From Candidatus Enterococcus courvalinii (lineage in GTDB: Bacteria > Bacillota > Bacilli > Lactobacillales > Enterococcaceae): a stretch of DNA of 64,000 nt. This document shows, one piece after another, positions 19,185 to 28,413 of the stretch. The stretch covers positions 1 to 64,000 of the forward strand of contig NZ_JAFLWI010000012.1 in the NCBI RefSeq assembly GCF_017315945.1, read 5' to 3'. Each line of letters starts with the position of its first letter. Position 1 is the stretch's first letter. The notes below the pieces were generated by a model. The model saw nothing but the letters and a program-made list of their open reading frames with translations, searched no databases and was not told the DNA's origin. The translations under genes were made by a program, and so were the position numbers.

Positions 19185-19199
19185 ATGAACATTGTTCAT
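19185..19199 (+). promoter_or_regulatory. Second TetR operator palindrome
   Basis: ATGAACATTGTTCAT matches the operator at 18580 in 14 of 15 positions, including both six-base arms. It sits 12 bases before the ATG of the next gene and abuts its ribosome-binding site (AAGGGG), so a bound repressor could block transcription or translation of the membrane operon. Confidence 0.78.
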
Positions 19200-19210
19200 A
19201 AGGGGTACTT

Positions 19211-19621
19211 ATGGTAAAAAAATTACAATTATTATTAGTTGCAAGTTTAGTTTGGCTATTTGCAGGTTTTAATGTCGCAAAAATTGGAATAGATGCATAT
19301 CGAAGTTATCTTGGAATATTGAATATAGTTCTATCCATTTTGGTTTTTTTGATCTTTTGGTTCATGATATTTGGACCTTTGGTGAAAAAACATACCCAAA
19401 GAATCAGTGAACTGAACGAAGAAATGCAGTTCTTTTTAAATTTTTTTGATGGCAAATCATTTAGTATCATGGCAATCATGATTCTTGGAGGTCTTGGTAT
19501 CCGAAAGTTTCAGCTATTACCTGAGCAATTTATTGCTATTTTTTATAGTGGTCTGGGAATTGCGTTGTTTTTGGCAGGTATCGTTTTTGGGTATAACTAC
19601 TTTAATACAAATAGAAAGTGA
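19211..19621 (+). CDS. Membrane protein of unknown function, first gene of TetR-controlled operon
   Basis: A 136-residue protein with four predicted membrane helices (about residues 5-22, 33-55, 80-97 and 108-127) separated by a charged loop (KKHTQRISELNEEMQ). I do not recognise a named family. It starts just after the second operator and is followed nine bases later by the DUF2871 gene, so its expression and role are probably tied to that pair. Confidence 0.75.
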   Translation: MVKKLQLLLVASLVWLFAGFNVAKIGIDAYRSYLGILNIVLSILVFLIFWFMIFGPLVKKHTQRISELNEEMQFFLNFFDGKSFSIMAIMILGGLGIRKFQLLPEQFIAIFYSGLGIALFLAGIVFGYNYFNTNRK

Positions 19622-19630
19622 GCAGAAAAT

Positions 19631-20050
19631 ATGAAAAAAGTGATGAATACAGCGATTGTTTATTTTGTTCTAGCAATGAGTAGTGGTGTTTTTTATCGAG
19701 AAATTACTAAGTTAAATGATTTTATGGGGCAAACGGTTTTGGCGGTTGTCCATACTCATTTATTTGCTTTGGGAACAGGACTATTTTTATTGATGGCAGT
19801 TCTTTTTAAACTGACACATCTAGAAGAAAATAAACTGTATAAAAAGTTCTATCTATTATATAACATTTCTTTTCCTTTGATGATTGTAATGATGGTTGTT
19901 AGGGGGATGATCCAAGTTCAGCAACGAGCGATTTCTACGAGTATGGATGCAATGATTTCTGGGATTGCAGGTTTATCGCATATTGGAGTTGCAGTGGCAT
20001 TGTTGATGGTGTTATTAGCAATAAAAAAAGAAATGCTTAATGAAATGTAG
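19631..20050 (+). CDS. DUF2871 family membrane protein
   Basis: A 139-residue protein with four predicted helices. The segment VVHTHLFALGTGLFLLMAVLFKL and the later GIAGLSHIGVAVALLMVLL match the DUF2871 family as I know it, including His residues inside helices that could bind haem or metal. No function is established for this family. It is in an operon with an HsmA-like protein that also has buried histidines; together they may form a small haem- or redox-related membrane complex, which is inference. Confidence 0.82.
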   Translation: MKKVMNTAIVYFVLAMSSGVFYREITKLNDFMGQTVLAVVHTHLFALGTGLFLLMAVLFKLTHLEENKLYKKFYLLYNISFPLMIVMMVVRGMIQVQQRAISTSMDAMISGIAGLSHIGVAVALLMVLLAIKKEMLNEM

Positions 20051-20068
20051 GAAGAAGGAGAAGTGTAG

Positions 20069-20446
20069 ATGTCAACTTTATTAATTGCAGCAATTAGTTG
20101 TATGGTTTTAGCTTTAACGTTTTATACGATTGGAGTATTTGCCGAAAGAAAAACAGGTTTATTGTTGAACTGGCACGCACTGGTTTTCTGGTGTGGTTTT
20201 GTCTTTGATACTGCTGGAACAACGATTATGAGTAAAATTTCTGGTCATGGTTTTACCTTTAATTTGCATAGCGTAACAGGATTAGTTGCGTTACTATTAA
20301 TGGCTTTCCATGCAATTTGGGCAACAATTATTTTGATCAAAAAAGACGACAAAGCTAAGCAGACATTTCATCGATTTAGTTTATTTGTCTGGATTGCATG
20401 GTTAGTTCCTTTTGTTTTAGGTATTTTTATTGGGATGAATCAATAA
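20069..20446 (+). CDS. HsmA family protein (TIGR03987)
   Basis: A 125-residue four-helix membrane protein. The segments LNWHALVFWCGFVFDTAGTT, NLHSVTGLVALLLMAFHAIW and HRFSLFVWIAWLVPFVLG fit the HsmA family, which has several conserved His residues within or next to helices, often a haem-binding pattern. GAAGGAG lies before ATG 20069. It ends the TetR-controlled operon and is followed by a strong terminator. Its biochemical function is not established. Confidence 0.82.
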   Translation: MSTLLIAAISCMVLALTFYTIGVFAERKTGLLLNWHALVFWCGFVFDTAGTTIMSKISGHGFTFNLHSVTGLVALLLMAFHAIWATIILIKKDDKAKQTFHRFSLFVWIAWLVPFVLGIFIGMNQ

Positions 20447-20487
20447 GAATTTTTGTCTAAAAAGTGTAAGAAATAAAAAACAGTATT

Positions 20488-20526
20488 AGAGGAGGAGATA
20501 AAATAAAATCTCCTCCTCTTTTTCTA
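20488..20526 (+). terminator. Strong terminator of TetR-HsmA operon
   Basis: AGAGGAGGAGAT and ATCTCCTCCTCT form a perfect 12-pair stem with an eight-base loop, followed by TTTTCT. Confidence 0.9.
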
Positions 20527-20621
20527 TTCTTTAGAGGTTGGATTTATTAGTTGACAAGCGACAAATAGCACATTTTTTTGTTATGATTTTATCAAGAATA
20601 GACTTCAAGGAGTGATTAATA

Positions 20622-21164
20622 ATGGCAAGGCCGAAAAAGAAGACGGATCTGATGTTCCTTGCAGAGGAACAATTTGTTGCATTGATGGAGTTGGTAAATA
20701 CGTTGACCGAAGAGGAACAGAAGACGCCATTTACGTTTGATGAAGCATTTTTGTCCAAGAAAAAAGAAAAACATTGGCGTCGAGATAAAAATATCCGAGA
20801 CGTTTTTATTCATTTATATGAATGGCATCAATTACTCTTACATTGGGTGAAAGAAAATCAAGTTGGCAAAGAAGTTTCATTTCTACCATCACCTTATAAC
20901 TGGCGAACGTATGGCGAAATGAATGAGGCGTTTGTTGAAAAGCACCAAGTAACTTCTTTGGAGCAAGCAAAAGACCTGTTGAAGCAAAGTCATCATGAAG
21001 TGATGAGGGTAATTAATTCTTTTACAAATGAAGAATTATTTGTAAAAAACCAGTTAAGCTGGACAGGAAATTCGACATTGGGTAGTTATTGTATCTCTTC
21101 GACTTCTAGTCACTATGAGTGGGCAATTAAAAAAATCAAGCAACATATCAAAAATAAGAAATAA
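20622..21164 (+). CDS. ClbS/DfsB family four-helix bundle protein
   Basis: A 180-residue DinB-like four-helix bundle protein. VFIHLYEWHQLLLHWVKEN and FLPSPYNWRTYGEMNEAF match the ClbS/DfsB (formerly DUF1706) family, whose founding member ClbS protects against colibactin. Most relatives in Firmicutes have no known role, and no toxin locus is seen here, so resistance is not implied. It has its own AAGGAG site and lies between a terminator and an AraC-type regulator. Confidence 0.85.
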   Translation: MARPKKKTDLMFLAEEQFVALMELVNTLTEEEQKTPFTFDEAFLSKKKEKHWRRDKNIRDVFIHLYEWHQLLLHWVKENQVGKEVSFLPSPYNWRTYGEMNEAFVEKHQVTSLEQAKDLLKQSHHEVMRVINSFTNEELFVKNQLSWTGNSTLGSYCISSTSSHYEWAIKKIKQHIKNKK

Positions 21165-21289
21165 AATTGATATTCAAAGGGACCAAACTGTGTTACTACA
21201 TTCATGAAAAATCGACTAAAAATGTCTAGCTAAAATCAAGTATAGTCACTGACAAAAGGTTAACCTGTTAATGAAGTTAGGAGGAAAAG

Positions 21290-22150
21290 ATGATTCAAGA
21301 CTTAAACAAACTAATTGATTATATCGAAGAAAACTTAACAGGCGAACTTTCGTTGACTGAAATTGCTCAACAAATGGGAATTTCTGACTATCATTTAAAA
21401 CGAACTTTTTCATTTGTTGCTGGTATGACTTTAGCGGAATATGTCAAAAATCGAAGACTGGCATTAGCAAATCAAGATTTGATTTCAGGAGAAAAAGTTA
21501 CTGAAGTCGCATTTCGTTATGGGTATCAGACAGTCGAAGGCTTTTCAAGAGCTTTTCGAGAATGGAGTGGTTACTTGCCTTCAGAGATTAGAAAAATAAG
21601 AATCCAAAAATCTTTTCCTAAACTTTCATTTTATATTGAAATAAGAGGAGGAATTTCTATGGAATTCAAAATTGAAAAAAAGGCGGCATTTCAACTGGTA
21701 GGTGTGTCTAAGCGTGTACCAATCAAGTTTGAGGGAAAAAACCAAAGAATTGTTGAATTGGCACAATCAATCACCGAAAAACAGCGGGAAGAAATGTATC
21801 AGTTAGGTGACTTATATCCCCACCAAGTAGTAAATGCTTCTTATCATTTTGATGAGGGAAGATTAGTAGAAACAGGAAGCTTGACCCATATGATTGGTTT
21901 TTTAACTAGTAAAGAAAATGTGTTTAGTGATTTGGAACAGATAACTGTTCCAGAACATACATGGGCTATTTTTCCTAACCGTGGAAAGTTTCCCGAAGTA
22001 CTACAAGAAACAATGGCACGGATTTTCTCTGAGTGGTTACCTTCATCAGAGTATCAATTGGTAGAGGCACCAGAAATTTCTTTTACTAATTGGACAAAAG
22101 ATCAAGAGAATCTGACTAGTGAAATCTGGCTAGCAGTTACCAAAAAATAA
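21290..22150 (+). CDS. AraC family regulator with GyrI-like effector domain
   Basis: A 286-residue regulator. Residues 1-105 carry two helix-turn-helix motifs of the AraC/XylS DNA-binding domain (LSLTEIAQQMGISDYHLKRTF and VTEVAFRYGYQTVEGFSRAFREWSG), and residues 120-286 are a GyrI/Rob-like small-molecule-binding domain (IEIRGGISMEF to the C-terminus). This order is as in SoxS/Rob-like effector regulators of drug responses. An internal AGGAGG plus ATG at 21660 could also make the effector domain on its own. AGGAGG precedes ATG 21290. The inducer and targets are unknown. Confidence 0.92.
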   Translation: MIQDLNKLIDYIEENLTGELSLTEIAQQMGISDYHLKRTFSFVAGMTLAEYVKNRRLALANQDLISGEKVTEVAFRYGYQTVEGFSRAFREWSGYLPSEIRKIRIQKSFPKLSFYIEIRGGISMEFKIEKKAAFQLVGVSKRVPIKFEGKNQRIVELAQSITEKQREEMYQLGDLYPHQVVNASYHFDEGRLVETGSLTHMIGFLTSKENVFSDLEQITVPEHTWAIFPNRGKFPEVLQETMARIFSEWLPSSEYQLVEAPEISFTNWTKDQENLTSEIWLAVTKK

Positions 22151-22227
22151 ACAATGGTTATTAAGTGTCAAGTTGGTTTCAGAAATACAAAGAAATTCAG
22201 ACTAATGACAGTAAAACTTTGCTACAC

Positions 22228-22262
22228 AAGGTTGGGATGAATTTAAATTCCAGCCTTTTTTA
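22228..22262 (+). terminator. Intrinsic terminator after AraC-GyrI gene
   Basis: AAGGTTGGGAT pairs with ATTCCAGCCTT, including G-T pairs, followed by TTTTTA. Confidence 0.7.
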
Positions 22263-22472
22263 TTTTGGTTCAATCGAACAAACTGGAGAGATAGAATTAA
22301 TTGCTATAAAATAAGTTGGAACTCGCACAATAGTAAAAAATATTTCTTGCTTTTTTACTAGCAAATAGGAGGACTGTTTTTTTACACGATTTCTCAAAAA
22401 AATTTAAAAAGAAAAAAATTTTTTTCGTTTTTGCGTATATAAACTTAAAAAAGGAAAGCGAGGTGGAAAATA

Positions 22473-22727
22473 ATGGAGACAGAGTGGCAAAAACGAGAAC
22501 GAAAATTGAGGAAAAAAACGGAGATGTTAAGACTGTGCCGACTATTGGATATTGAAGATTGGGATCAAAATCAGGCAATTAGTAGCGAAATCAAAAAAAT
22601 AGTTAGCAGAGTGACTCGAAAACCAGAAGTTAGCAATAAAAAGGATATGAAAAGTCAAAAGGAACAAAGCTACAAAGAAACAAAAAAGTTAAGAGACAAG
22701 CCGAGTGTTGCAAAAGAAAATCAGTGA
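22473..22727 (+). CDS. Small charged hypothetical protein
   Basis: An 84-residue, very Lys/Glu-rich protein (METEWQKRERKLRKKTEM at the start) with no membrane segment and no recognised domain. The first 45 residues could form a helix; the rest is low complexity. A GCGAGGTGG site stands 11 bases before ATG 22473. The upstream 200 bases are extremely A/T rich. It may be a genuine small gene, but the coding evidence is modest. Confidence 0.5.
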   Translation: METEWQKRERKLRKKTEMLRLCRLLDIEDWDQNQAISSEIKKIVSRVTRKPEVSNKKDMKSQKEQSYKETKKLRDKPSVAKENQ

Positions 22728-22829
22728 GAAAAGAATTAACCAGCTACTACTATACGTATTATATGTATGCATGAATTGTAATATAGAAAAAACATGATTA
22801 TCTCAATATTAAGAAAAACAGAGAAAAAA

Positions 22830-22882
22830 AGCCTGATCAACATGAATTGATGAACAATTCAAGTAAATCAGGTTTTTTTTAA
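22830..22882. terminator. Bidirectional terminator upstream of DUF1827 gene end
   Basis: CCTGAT (22832) pairs with ATCAGG (22867) around an inner GAATTG/CAATTC hairpin, with A-run on the left and eight T on the right. Confidence 0.75.
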
Positions 22883-23202
22883 TTATATGCTAATTCTTGT
22901 CCCAATGGTTGTTTTGGAATAGAAATTTCAACCATACCTTCAAGTTCGATAACTGTGATGTCTTCTTTGCGATAGTCTGCGTCATGGAGTTTATTCAAGA
23001 AGTATTTTTGTACTTCTTGAATTTCATTTTGGCGGATATTTCGCTTATGATTCACTAGCAAAATTTCATTGTGTTCAGGTGCTTCAGTATAGACAACTGT
23101 GGTATTTCCCATGCTATAAACTTTGACCATATGTGCGTCAGTATTTTCTAATTGATTTAATACAAGGCGTGAATGGCTATTCGTCACGTTTACTAATTTC
23201 AT
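22879..23202 (-). CDS. DUF1827 family protein
   Basis: A 107-residue cytoplasmic protein that matches the DUF1827 family known from enterococci and related lactic acid bacteria (start MKLVNVTNSHSRLVLNQLEN; IPKQPLG near the end). No function is established. I chose ATG at 23202 because AGAGGTG stands eight bases before it; a GTG at 23211 sits inside that site. It precedes clpE on the same strand order but is separated by a terminator, so it is probably a separate unit. Confidence 0.8.
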   Translation of the reverse strand: MKLVNVTNSHSRLVLNQLENTDAHMVKVYSMGNTTVVYTEAPEHNEILLVNHKRNIRQNEIQEVQKYFLNKLHDADYRKEDITVIELEGMVEISIPKQPLGQELAYN

Positions 23203-23319
23203 GGCGCTCACCTCTCTTCTTTACGCATAAGTACATAAGTAACAGAATTATTTACCTAATTATAATTTTTTTCTCATAAAATGAAAAGTAATTTGCATTG
23301 ATATTTGAAAATAAACAAA

Positions 23320-23378
23320 GAAGAAAAGCCGAACTTTCTAAGAAATTTGTAAAACAAATTGAAGAAAGCACGACTTCT
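23320..23378 (-). terminator. Terminator downstream of clpE (minus strand)
   Basis: On the minus strand, AAGTCGTGCTTTC pairs imperfectly with GAAAGTTCGGCTT around an inner AATTTG/CAAATT hairpin, then TTTTCTTC. It lies directly after the clpE stop. Confidence 0.6.
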
Positions 23379-23415
23379 CTTTCGAGTGAACACTGCAAAA
23401 ATTTTTAGTTACTAA

Positions 23416-25653
23416 CTATTCGGCAGTTTCAGAGCTTGATTCTTTTGCCAAACGTTCAGGTTTTGATGTAATAACGATTCGGTTTTCTTTATCTAGTTTT
23501 GCTTTCAAGTCATGAATTGTTGGATGATCTAGATAAAATTCCGCGATTCCGTCTTCAATTTGTTCTTGGATTGTTCGACGAAGTGGACGTGCACCCATGG
23601 ATGGATCATATCCTAAATCAACTAATTTTTCTTTGACATTTTCTGGTACTTCAATATGAAGTTGTTGTACTGCTAACATATCATTTACATCGTTCAACAT
23701 TAAAGTAACGATTGACATCAAATCTTCTTTTGATAAAGCACTGAATTCAATGATGCCGTCAAAACGGTTCAAGAATTCTGGTGTGAAATAATTGTTTAAT
23801 TGATTCAAGACGGAACGAGTAACGCCTTCTCTCGCTGCACCGAAACCAACATTGGCTTCCACTTTACCTGTGCCAGCGTTACTTGTCATAATGATAATCG
23901 TATCTTTGAAGCTGACCGTCCGACCTTGTGCATCTGTCAAGCGACCATCATCCAAAATTTGCAAGAACATGTGTAAGACATCTGGATGTGCCTTTTCAAC
24001 TTCATCAAGCAAGATTAGACTGTATGGATTACGGCGGACTTTTTCAGTTAATTGTCCAGCTTCTTCATAACCAACATAGCCAGGAGGGGAACCAATCAAT
24101 TTTGATACGCTGTGTTTTTCCATGTATTCAGACATGTCGAAACGAATCATTGAATCCTCAGAACCAAACAACTCGAAAGCTAACTGTTTAGCAAGTTCTG
24201 TTTTCCCAACACCAGTAGGTCCAACAAATAAGAATGAACCAATAGGACGGTCTTTTTTACTTAAGCCGACACGGTTACGGCGAATGGCTTTTGCAACGCG
24301 TTCAACAGCGTTGTCTTGACCGATGACGTGTGCTTTCAAATCCGTTGCAAGATTTTTAAGCTGTGTTTGCTCTTTTTCTTTTAATTCGCCAACGGGAATG
24401 CCTGTGCGTTGTTCAACAATTTGTTCCATATCTTTTTCTGTGATGACTGGTGTTTCTTCATCAGTAATTTGTTTTTCTTTCATTTTTTGCAGTTTATTGA
24501 TTTGGTCACGGTAATAAGCCGCTTTTTCAAAGTCTTCTTCGTTGGAAGCCTGTGTTTTTTGTGTTTCAGCTTCTTGTAATTTTTTATCAATCGTTTTTGG
24601 ATCAACGATTTGAATGGTTAAGTTTTTCTTTGAACCAGTTTCATCTAATAAATCAATTGCTTTATCAGGTAAAAAGCGGTCTTGCACGTAACGATTAGAT
24701 AAAACAGCAGCAGCTTTGATTGCTTCATCAGTATATTTTACATGATGATAATCTTCATAACGTTTTTGTAGACCTTTTAAAATACTGATTGTTTCATCAA
24801 CAGTTGGTTCATCGACGCGGACAGGTTGCATCCGACGTTCGAGTGCAGCATCTTTTTCAATAATTCGATATTCATTCAAAGTCGTAGCACCAACCATTTG
24901 AAGCTCCCCACGAGCCAAAGCAGGTTTTAAAATGTTTCCGGCGTCCATGTTTCCATCGCCAGCAGCACCTGCACCAACGATCTCATGAACTTCATCAATG
25001 AATAAGATGACATTTTCTGCTTGTGTGATCTCTTCAATCAATTTTTGCATACGTTCTTCAAATTGACCGCGAATTCCAGTTCCTTGAACTAAAGAAACAA
25101 CATCCAGACGAATGACTTCTTTGTCCATCAGTTTTTGAGGAACATCGCCATCAACGATTTTTTGTGCTAACCCCTCAACAACTGCTGTTTTACCAACACC
25201 GGGTTCACCAATTAAAACAGGATTATTTTTTGTTCGGCGGTTGAGGATCTCAACCACGCGTTTAATTTCTTCATCCCGACCGATGACTGGATCGATGTCA
25301 CCTTGGCGAGCTTGCTCGGTAATATTAATGCCGTACTCTCCAAGTAAGCCTTCAGCATTTCCTTGGGGTGGTTGTCCACCGTTGAAATTATTTCCGCCAC
25401 CGAATTGAGTAGGTGGTGTTTGTTCATAACCATTTCCTTGTTGTTGCATTTGATTAGACATTGAACGGAATAGATCGTCAAGACTACCAAATCCAAATGG
25501 ATCGTTTTGGGCCATATTTGTCAGACCTCCATTTTTTTGATTTTTGATTTTTTGATAACAGCTCTGGCAATAATCTAATTGCGCTCGATGTCCGTTAACT
25601 GTTGCGTATAAATGAATTGTTGCTTCATTTTTGCCACAATTTTGACAAAGCAT
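23416..25653 (-). CDS. clpE: ATP-dependent Clp protease ATP-binding subunit ClpE
   Basis: A 745-residue Hsp100 unfoldase that feeds ClpP. The N-terminal zinc finger (C3, C6, C29, C32) and the lack of the usual double N-domain identify ClpE rather than ClpC. Next come a Gly/Asn/Gln-rich linker, AAA domain 1 ([14 protein letters not shown]), a UVR-like coiled middle ([18 protein letters not shown]) and AAA domain 2 ([14 protein letters not shown]) with [13 protein letters not shown] 25653 has AAAGGA upstream; a GTG at 25674 would precede it. A CtsR-type operator lies about 130 bases before the start, as expected for a heat-shock Clp gene. Confidence 0.95.
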   Translation of the reverse strand: MLCQNCGKNEATIHLYATVNGHRAQLDYCQSCYQKIKNQKNGGLTNMAQNDPFGFGSLDDLFRSMSNQMQQQGNGYEQTPPTQFGGGNNFNGGQPPQGNAEGLLGEYGINITEQARQGDIDPVIGRDEEIKRVVEILNRRTKNNPVLIGEPGVGKTAVVEGLAQKIVDGDVPQKLMDKEVIRLDVVSLVQGTGIRGQFEERMQKLIEEITQAENVILFIDEVHEIVGAGAAGDGNMDAGNILKPALARGELQMVGATTLNEYRIIEKDAALERRMQPVRVDEPTVDETISILKGLQKRYEDYHHVKYTDEAIKAAAVLSNRYVQDRFLPDKAIDLLDETGSKKNLTIQIVDPKTIDKKLQEAETQKTQASNEEDFEKAAYYRDQINKLQKMKEKQITDEETPVITEKDMEQIVEQRTGIPVGELKEKEQTQLKNLATDLKAHVIGQDNAVERVAKAIRRNRVGLSKKDRPIGSFLFVGPTGVGKTELAKQLAFELFGSEDSMIRFDMSEYMEKHSVSKLIGSPPGYVGYEEAGQLTEKVRRNPYSLILLDEVEKAHPDVLHMFLQILDDGRLTDAQGRTVSFKDTIIIMTSNAGTGKVEANVGFGAAREGVTRSVLNQLNNYFTPEFLNRFDGIIEFSALSKEDLMSIVTLMLNDVNDMLAVQQLHIEVPENVKEKLVDLGYDPSMGARPLRRTIQEQIEDGIAEFYLDHPTIHDLKAKLDKENRIVITSKPERLAKESSSETAE

Positions 25654-25778
25654 GTGTTGTTCACGTCCTTTCACAAAATGGGTTGCATCTTTATTTTACA
25701 ACGCATATTTCAAGAGGTAAAAAGAAAACCCTTATCTTTCTTCCGTTTATTAGTTAGGCGAGAAGGTGAAAAAAGTCT

Positions 25779-25832
25779 ATTGACCATTTCTGACCTTTGA
25801 ATTTATTATACTAAAAAAAAGAAGAGAATCAA
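25779..25832 (-). promoter_or_regulatory. clpE promoter with CtsR operator
   Basis: Read on the minus strand: TTGATT (25832-25827), 16 bases, TATAAT (25810-25805), then GGTCAGA-AAT-GGTCAAT (25795-25779). The last element matches the CtsR heptad repeat GGTCAAA-NAN-GGTCAAA with two mismatches and sits at the likely transcription start. Confidence 0.8.
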
Positions 25833-26232
25833 CTATTTTAACTCGAATCAATTCTGCATTTAAAATAGCGCAATAAAGGCACATCTAGTAGAAAGAATGT
25901 TTGAAACTACATAACAAATTTTTGTTCTTTTTATTAAGAAAGTAGGGAGAAAAAAATTCGTATGATTTGTCCAAAAAAGAAGATAAAATAATGGGTAATT
26001 GTTGGAAACGCAATCAATGAAAGAATGCGAAAGAGTAAATCCAATAACGAAAAGAAAAGAAGTTTAAATAAAATACTTTTCACTGAATTTGAATGAAAAC
26101 TGTTGTATCTGTCGAGAAAAAATGGTAATCTTTACAAATGAAAGGGTAAAGCTTTATTAGAAATCTTCTGGATTGCTAAAAAAGAAAACCCTCACATAAA
26201 AAACAACACTCACTTAAAGGAGACCGATCAAT
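25833..26232. other. Long A/T-rich intergenic region upstream of ptsH
   Basis: About 400 bases without a plausible gene on either strand. It must contain the ptsH promoter and leader. The only regulatory-like sequence I see is TGGAAACGCAATCA at 26003-26016, which agrees with the catabolite-response consensus TGWNANCGNTNWCA at eight of ten defined positions. No hairpin or riboswitch is evident. Confidence 0.45.
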
Positions 26233-26499
26233 ATGGAAAAGAAAGAATTTCACGTAGTAGCAGAAACTGGGATCCACGCACGTCCAGCTACATTATTAGT
26301 ACAAACAGCAAGCAAATTTAACTCTGATGTAAACTTAGAGTATAAAGGTAAATCAGTAAACTTGAAATCTATCATGGGCGTTATGTCTTTAGGTGTAGGT
26401 CAAGGTTCTGACGTTACAATTACAGCTGAAGGTGCTGACGAAGCAGACGCTATGGCAGCTATCGTAGAAACAATGAAGAAAGAAGGCTTATCTGAATAA
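26233..26499 (+). CDS. ptsH: Phosphocarrier protein HPr
   Basis: An 88-residue PTS phosphocarrier. His15 in ETGIHARPA accepts phosphate from enzyme I, and Ser46 in [11 protein letters not shown] is the HPr kinase site used for carbon catabolite control with CcpA. The sequence is uninterrupted and of normal length. AAAGGAG precedes the ATG by nine bases. It overlaps ptsI by one base, and codon use is strongly biased to A/T-ending abundant codons, as for a highly expressed gene. Confidence 0.98.
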   Translation: MEKKEFHVVAETGIHARPATLLVQTASKFNSDVNLEYKGKSVNLKSIMGVMSLGVGQGSDVTITAEGADEADAMAAIVETMKKEGLSE

Positions 26500-28226
26500 T
26501 GGTTGAAATGCTAAAAGGGATTGCCGCTAGTGACGGTGTAGCCGTTGCAAAAGCTTACCTGCTAGTTCAACCGGATTTATCATTCAGTAAGACAACAGTA
26601 GAAGATACAGCTGCTGAAGAAACTCGTTTAGATGCTGCATTATCAAAATCTACTGAAGAATTGCAACAAATTCGTGAAAAAGCAGCGCAAAGCTTAGGTG
26701 AAGCAGAAGCGCAAGTATTTGATGCTCATTTGATGGTTCTATCAGACCCAGAGATGATTGGTCAAATCAAGCAAAATATTAAAGATAACAGTGTGAATGC
26801 TGAATCAGCTCTTAAAGAAGTAACTGATATGTATATTGGCATGTTTGAAGCTATGGATGACAACGCTTATATGCAAGAACGTGCTGCTGACATTCGTGAC
26901 GTTGCAAAACGTATTTTAGCGCATCTATTAGGCGTGAACTTGCCAAATCCTTCAATGATCAACGAAGAAGTTGTCGTTGTTGCCCATGATTTGACACCAA
27001 GTGACACAGCTCAATTAGATCGTACATTCGTTAAAGCTTTTGTGACTGATATTGGCGGACGTACTTCTCACTCTGCAATTATGGCTCGTTCTTTAGAAAT
27101 TCCAGCAATCGTTGGAACAAAAGAAATCACTGCTAAAGTAAAAGAAGGTCAAATGTTGGCTGTTAATGGTATCGAAGGTGACGTTATCATCGAACCAACG
27201 GACGAACAAAAGGCTGAATTTATTAAAGCAGGTGAATCTTACGCTGCACAAAAAGCAGAATGGGAAAAATTAAAAAATGCTGAAACAGTTACGGCTGATG
27301 GCAAGCATTTTGAATTGGCTGCAAATATCGGAACGCCAAAAGATTTAGTTGGTGTTCATAACAACGGCGGAGAAGCTGTTGGTCTTTATCGTACAGAATT
27401 CTTATACATGGATTCTCCAGACTTCCCTACAGAAGATGACCAATATGAAGCTTATAAAGCTGTTTTAGAAGGTATGGAAGGTAAACCTGTTGTTGTTCGT
27501 ACAATGGACATCGGTGGGGACAAAGAATTACCTTACTTACAATTACCACACGAAATGAACCCATTCTTGGGTTATCGTGCACTACGTATCAGCTTGTCTG
27601 AACAAGGTGATGACATGTTCCGCACACAAATGCGTGCATTGTTACGCGCCTCTGTTCATGGTAACTTGCGTATCATGTTCCCAATGGTAGCTACTTTGAA
27701 AGAATTCCGTGCAGCAAAAGGAATCTTTGAAGATGAAAAACAAAAATTAATCAGTGAAGGCGTGGAAGTATCTGATACGATCCAAGTCGGAATTATGATT
27801 GAAATTCCTGCCGCAGCTGTCATTGCTGACAAGTTTGCTAAGGAAGTTGACTTCTTCTCAGTAGGTACAAACGACTTGATTCAATATACTATGGCTGCTG
27901 ACCGCATGAACGAACGTGTTTCATATCTATATCAACCTTACAATCCATCAATCTTACGTTTAATTAAAAACGTAATTGACGCAGCGCATGCTGAAGGCAA
28001 GTGGGCTGGAATGTGTGGAGAAATGGCTGGGGATCAAACAGCTGTGCCTCTATTAGTTGGTATGGGCTTAGATGAGTTCTCAATGAGTGCAACATCTATC
28101 CTTAAAACACGTAGCTTGATGAAACGTTTAGATACAACGAAAATGGCTGAACTTGCTGATCGCGCGTTGAAAGACTGCGATACAATGGAAGAAGTCGTTG
28201 AACTTGTAAATGAATACGTAAAATAA
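26499..28226 (+). CDS. ptsI: PTS enzyme I (phosphoenolpyruvate-protein phosphotransferase)
   Basis: A 575-residue enzyme that moves phosphate from phosphoenolpyruvate to HPr. The active-site His lies in [13 protein letters not shown] near residue 190; [22 protein letters not shown] and GMCGEMAGD mark the PEP-binding barrel. The ATG at 26499 overlaps the ptsH stop, so the two are coupled. A terminator closes the operon. Confidence 0.97.
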   Translation: MVEMLKGIAASDGVAVAKAYLLVQPDLSFSKTTVEDTAAEETRLDAALSKSTEELQQIREKAAQSLGEAEAQVFDAHLMVLSDPEMIGQIKQNIKDNSVNAESALKEVTDMYIGMFEAMDDNAYMQERAADIRDVAKRILAHLLGVNLPNPSMINEEVVVVAHDLTPSDTAQLDRTFVKAFVTDIGGRTSHSAIMARSLEIPAIVGTKEITAKVKEGQMLAVNGIEGDVIIEPTDEQKAEFIKAGESYAAQKAEWEKLKNAETVTADGKHFELAANIGTPKDLVGVHNNGGEAVGLYRTEFLYMDSPDFPTEDDQYEAYKAVLEGMEGKPVVVRTMDIGGDKELPYLQLPHEMNPFLGYRALRISLSEQGDDMFRTQMRALLRASVHGNLRIMFPMVATLKEFRAAKGIFEDEKQKLISEGVEVSDTIQVGIMIEIPAAAVIADKFAKEVDFFSVGTNDLIQYTMAADRMNERVSYLYQPYNPSILRLIKNVIDAAHAEGKWAGMCGEMAGDQTAVPLLVGMGLDEFSMSATSILKTRSLMKRLDTTKMAELADRALKDCDTMEEVVELVNEYVK

Positions 28227-28237
28227 GCTTGATTATT

Positions 28238-28287
28238 GAGTGTTAGAATTTTCGCTAACTTAGTGAGATTTCTAACACTTTTTTTGT
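28238..28287 (+). terminator. Terminator of ptsHI
   Basis: GTGTTAGAAA pairs with TTTCTAACAC around a loop of about 20 bases, followed by seven T. Confidence 0.8.
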
Positions 28288-28359
28288 TTCCTCAAAATCG
28301 GATTAGTTCTTTCAATTGAATCGCTTACTTTTAAAGTTGTTGAAAAATAGGGCTTAAGT

Positions 28360-28390
28360 TTGAGTGACAGTTTCATGGCTATGTTATACT
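28360..28390 (+). promoter_or_regulatory. Promoter of bgsAB
   Basis: Extended -10 TGT-TATACT ends at 28390, with a weak -35 TTGAGT at 28360-28365 (spacer 19). The expected transcription start near 28397 supports the GTG start at 28414 for the next gene. Confidence 0.6.
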
Positions 28391-28413
28391 ATATAGGAGA
28401 AGGGGGACGTAAG

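Noticed and set aside
20531-20813. Two minus-strand open frames over the ClbS-like gene start
   Set aside because: They overlap a well-supported gene and a terminator and have no recognisable product.
22297-22578. Minus-strand open frame of 93 residues
   Set aside because: Phe/Lys-rich product of A/T-rich DNA without a good start site; it overlaps a better small gene on the other strand.
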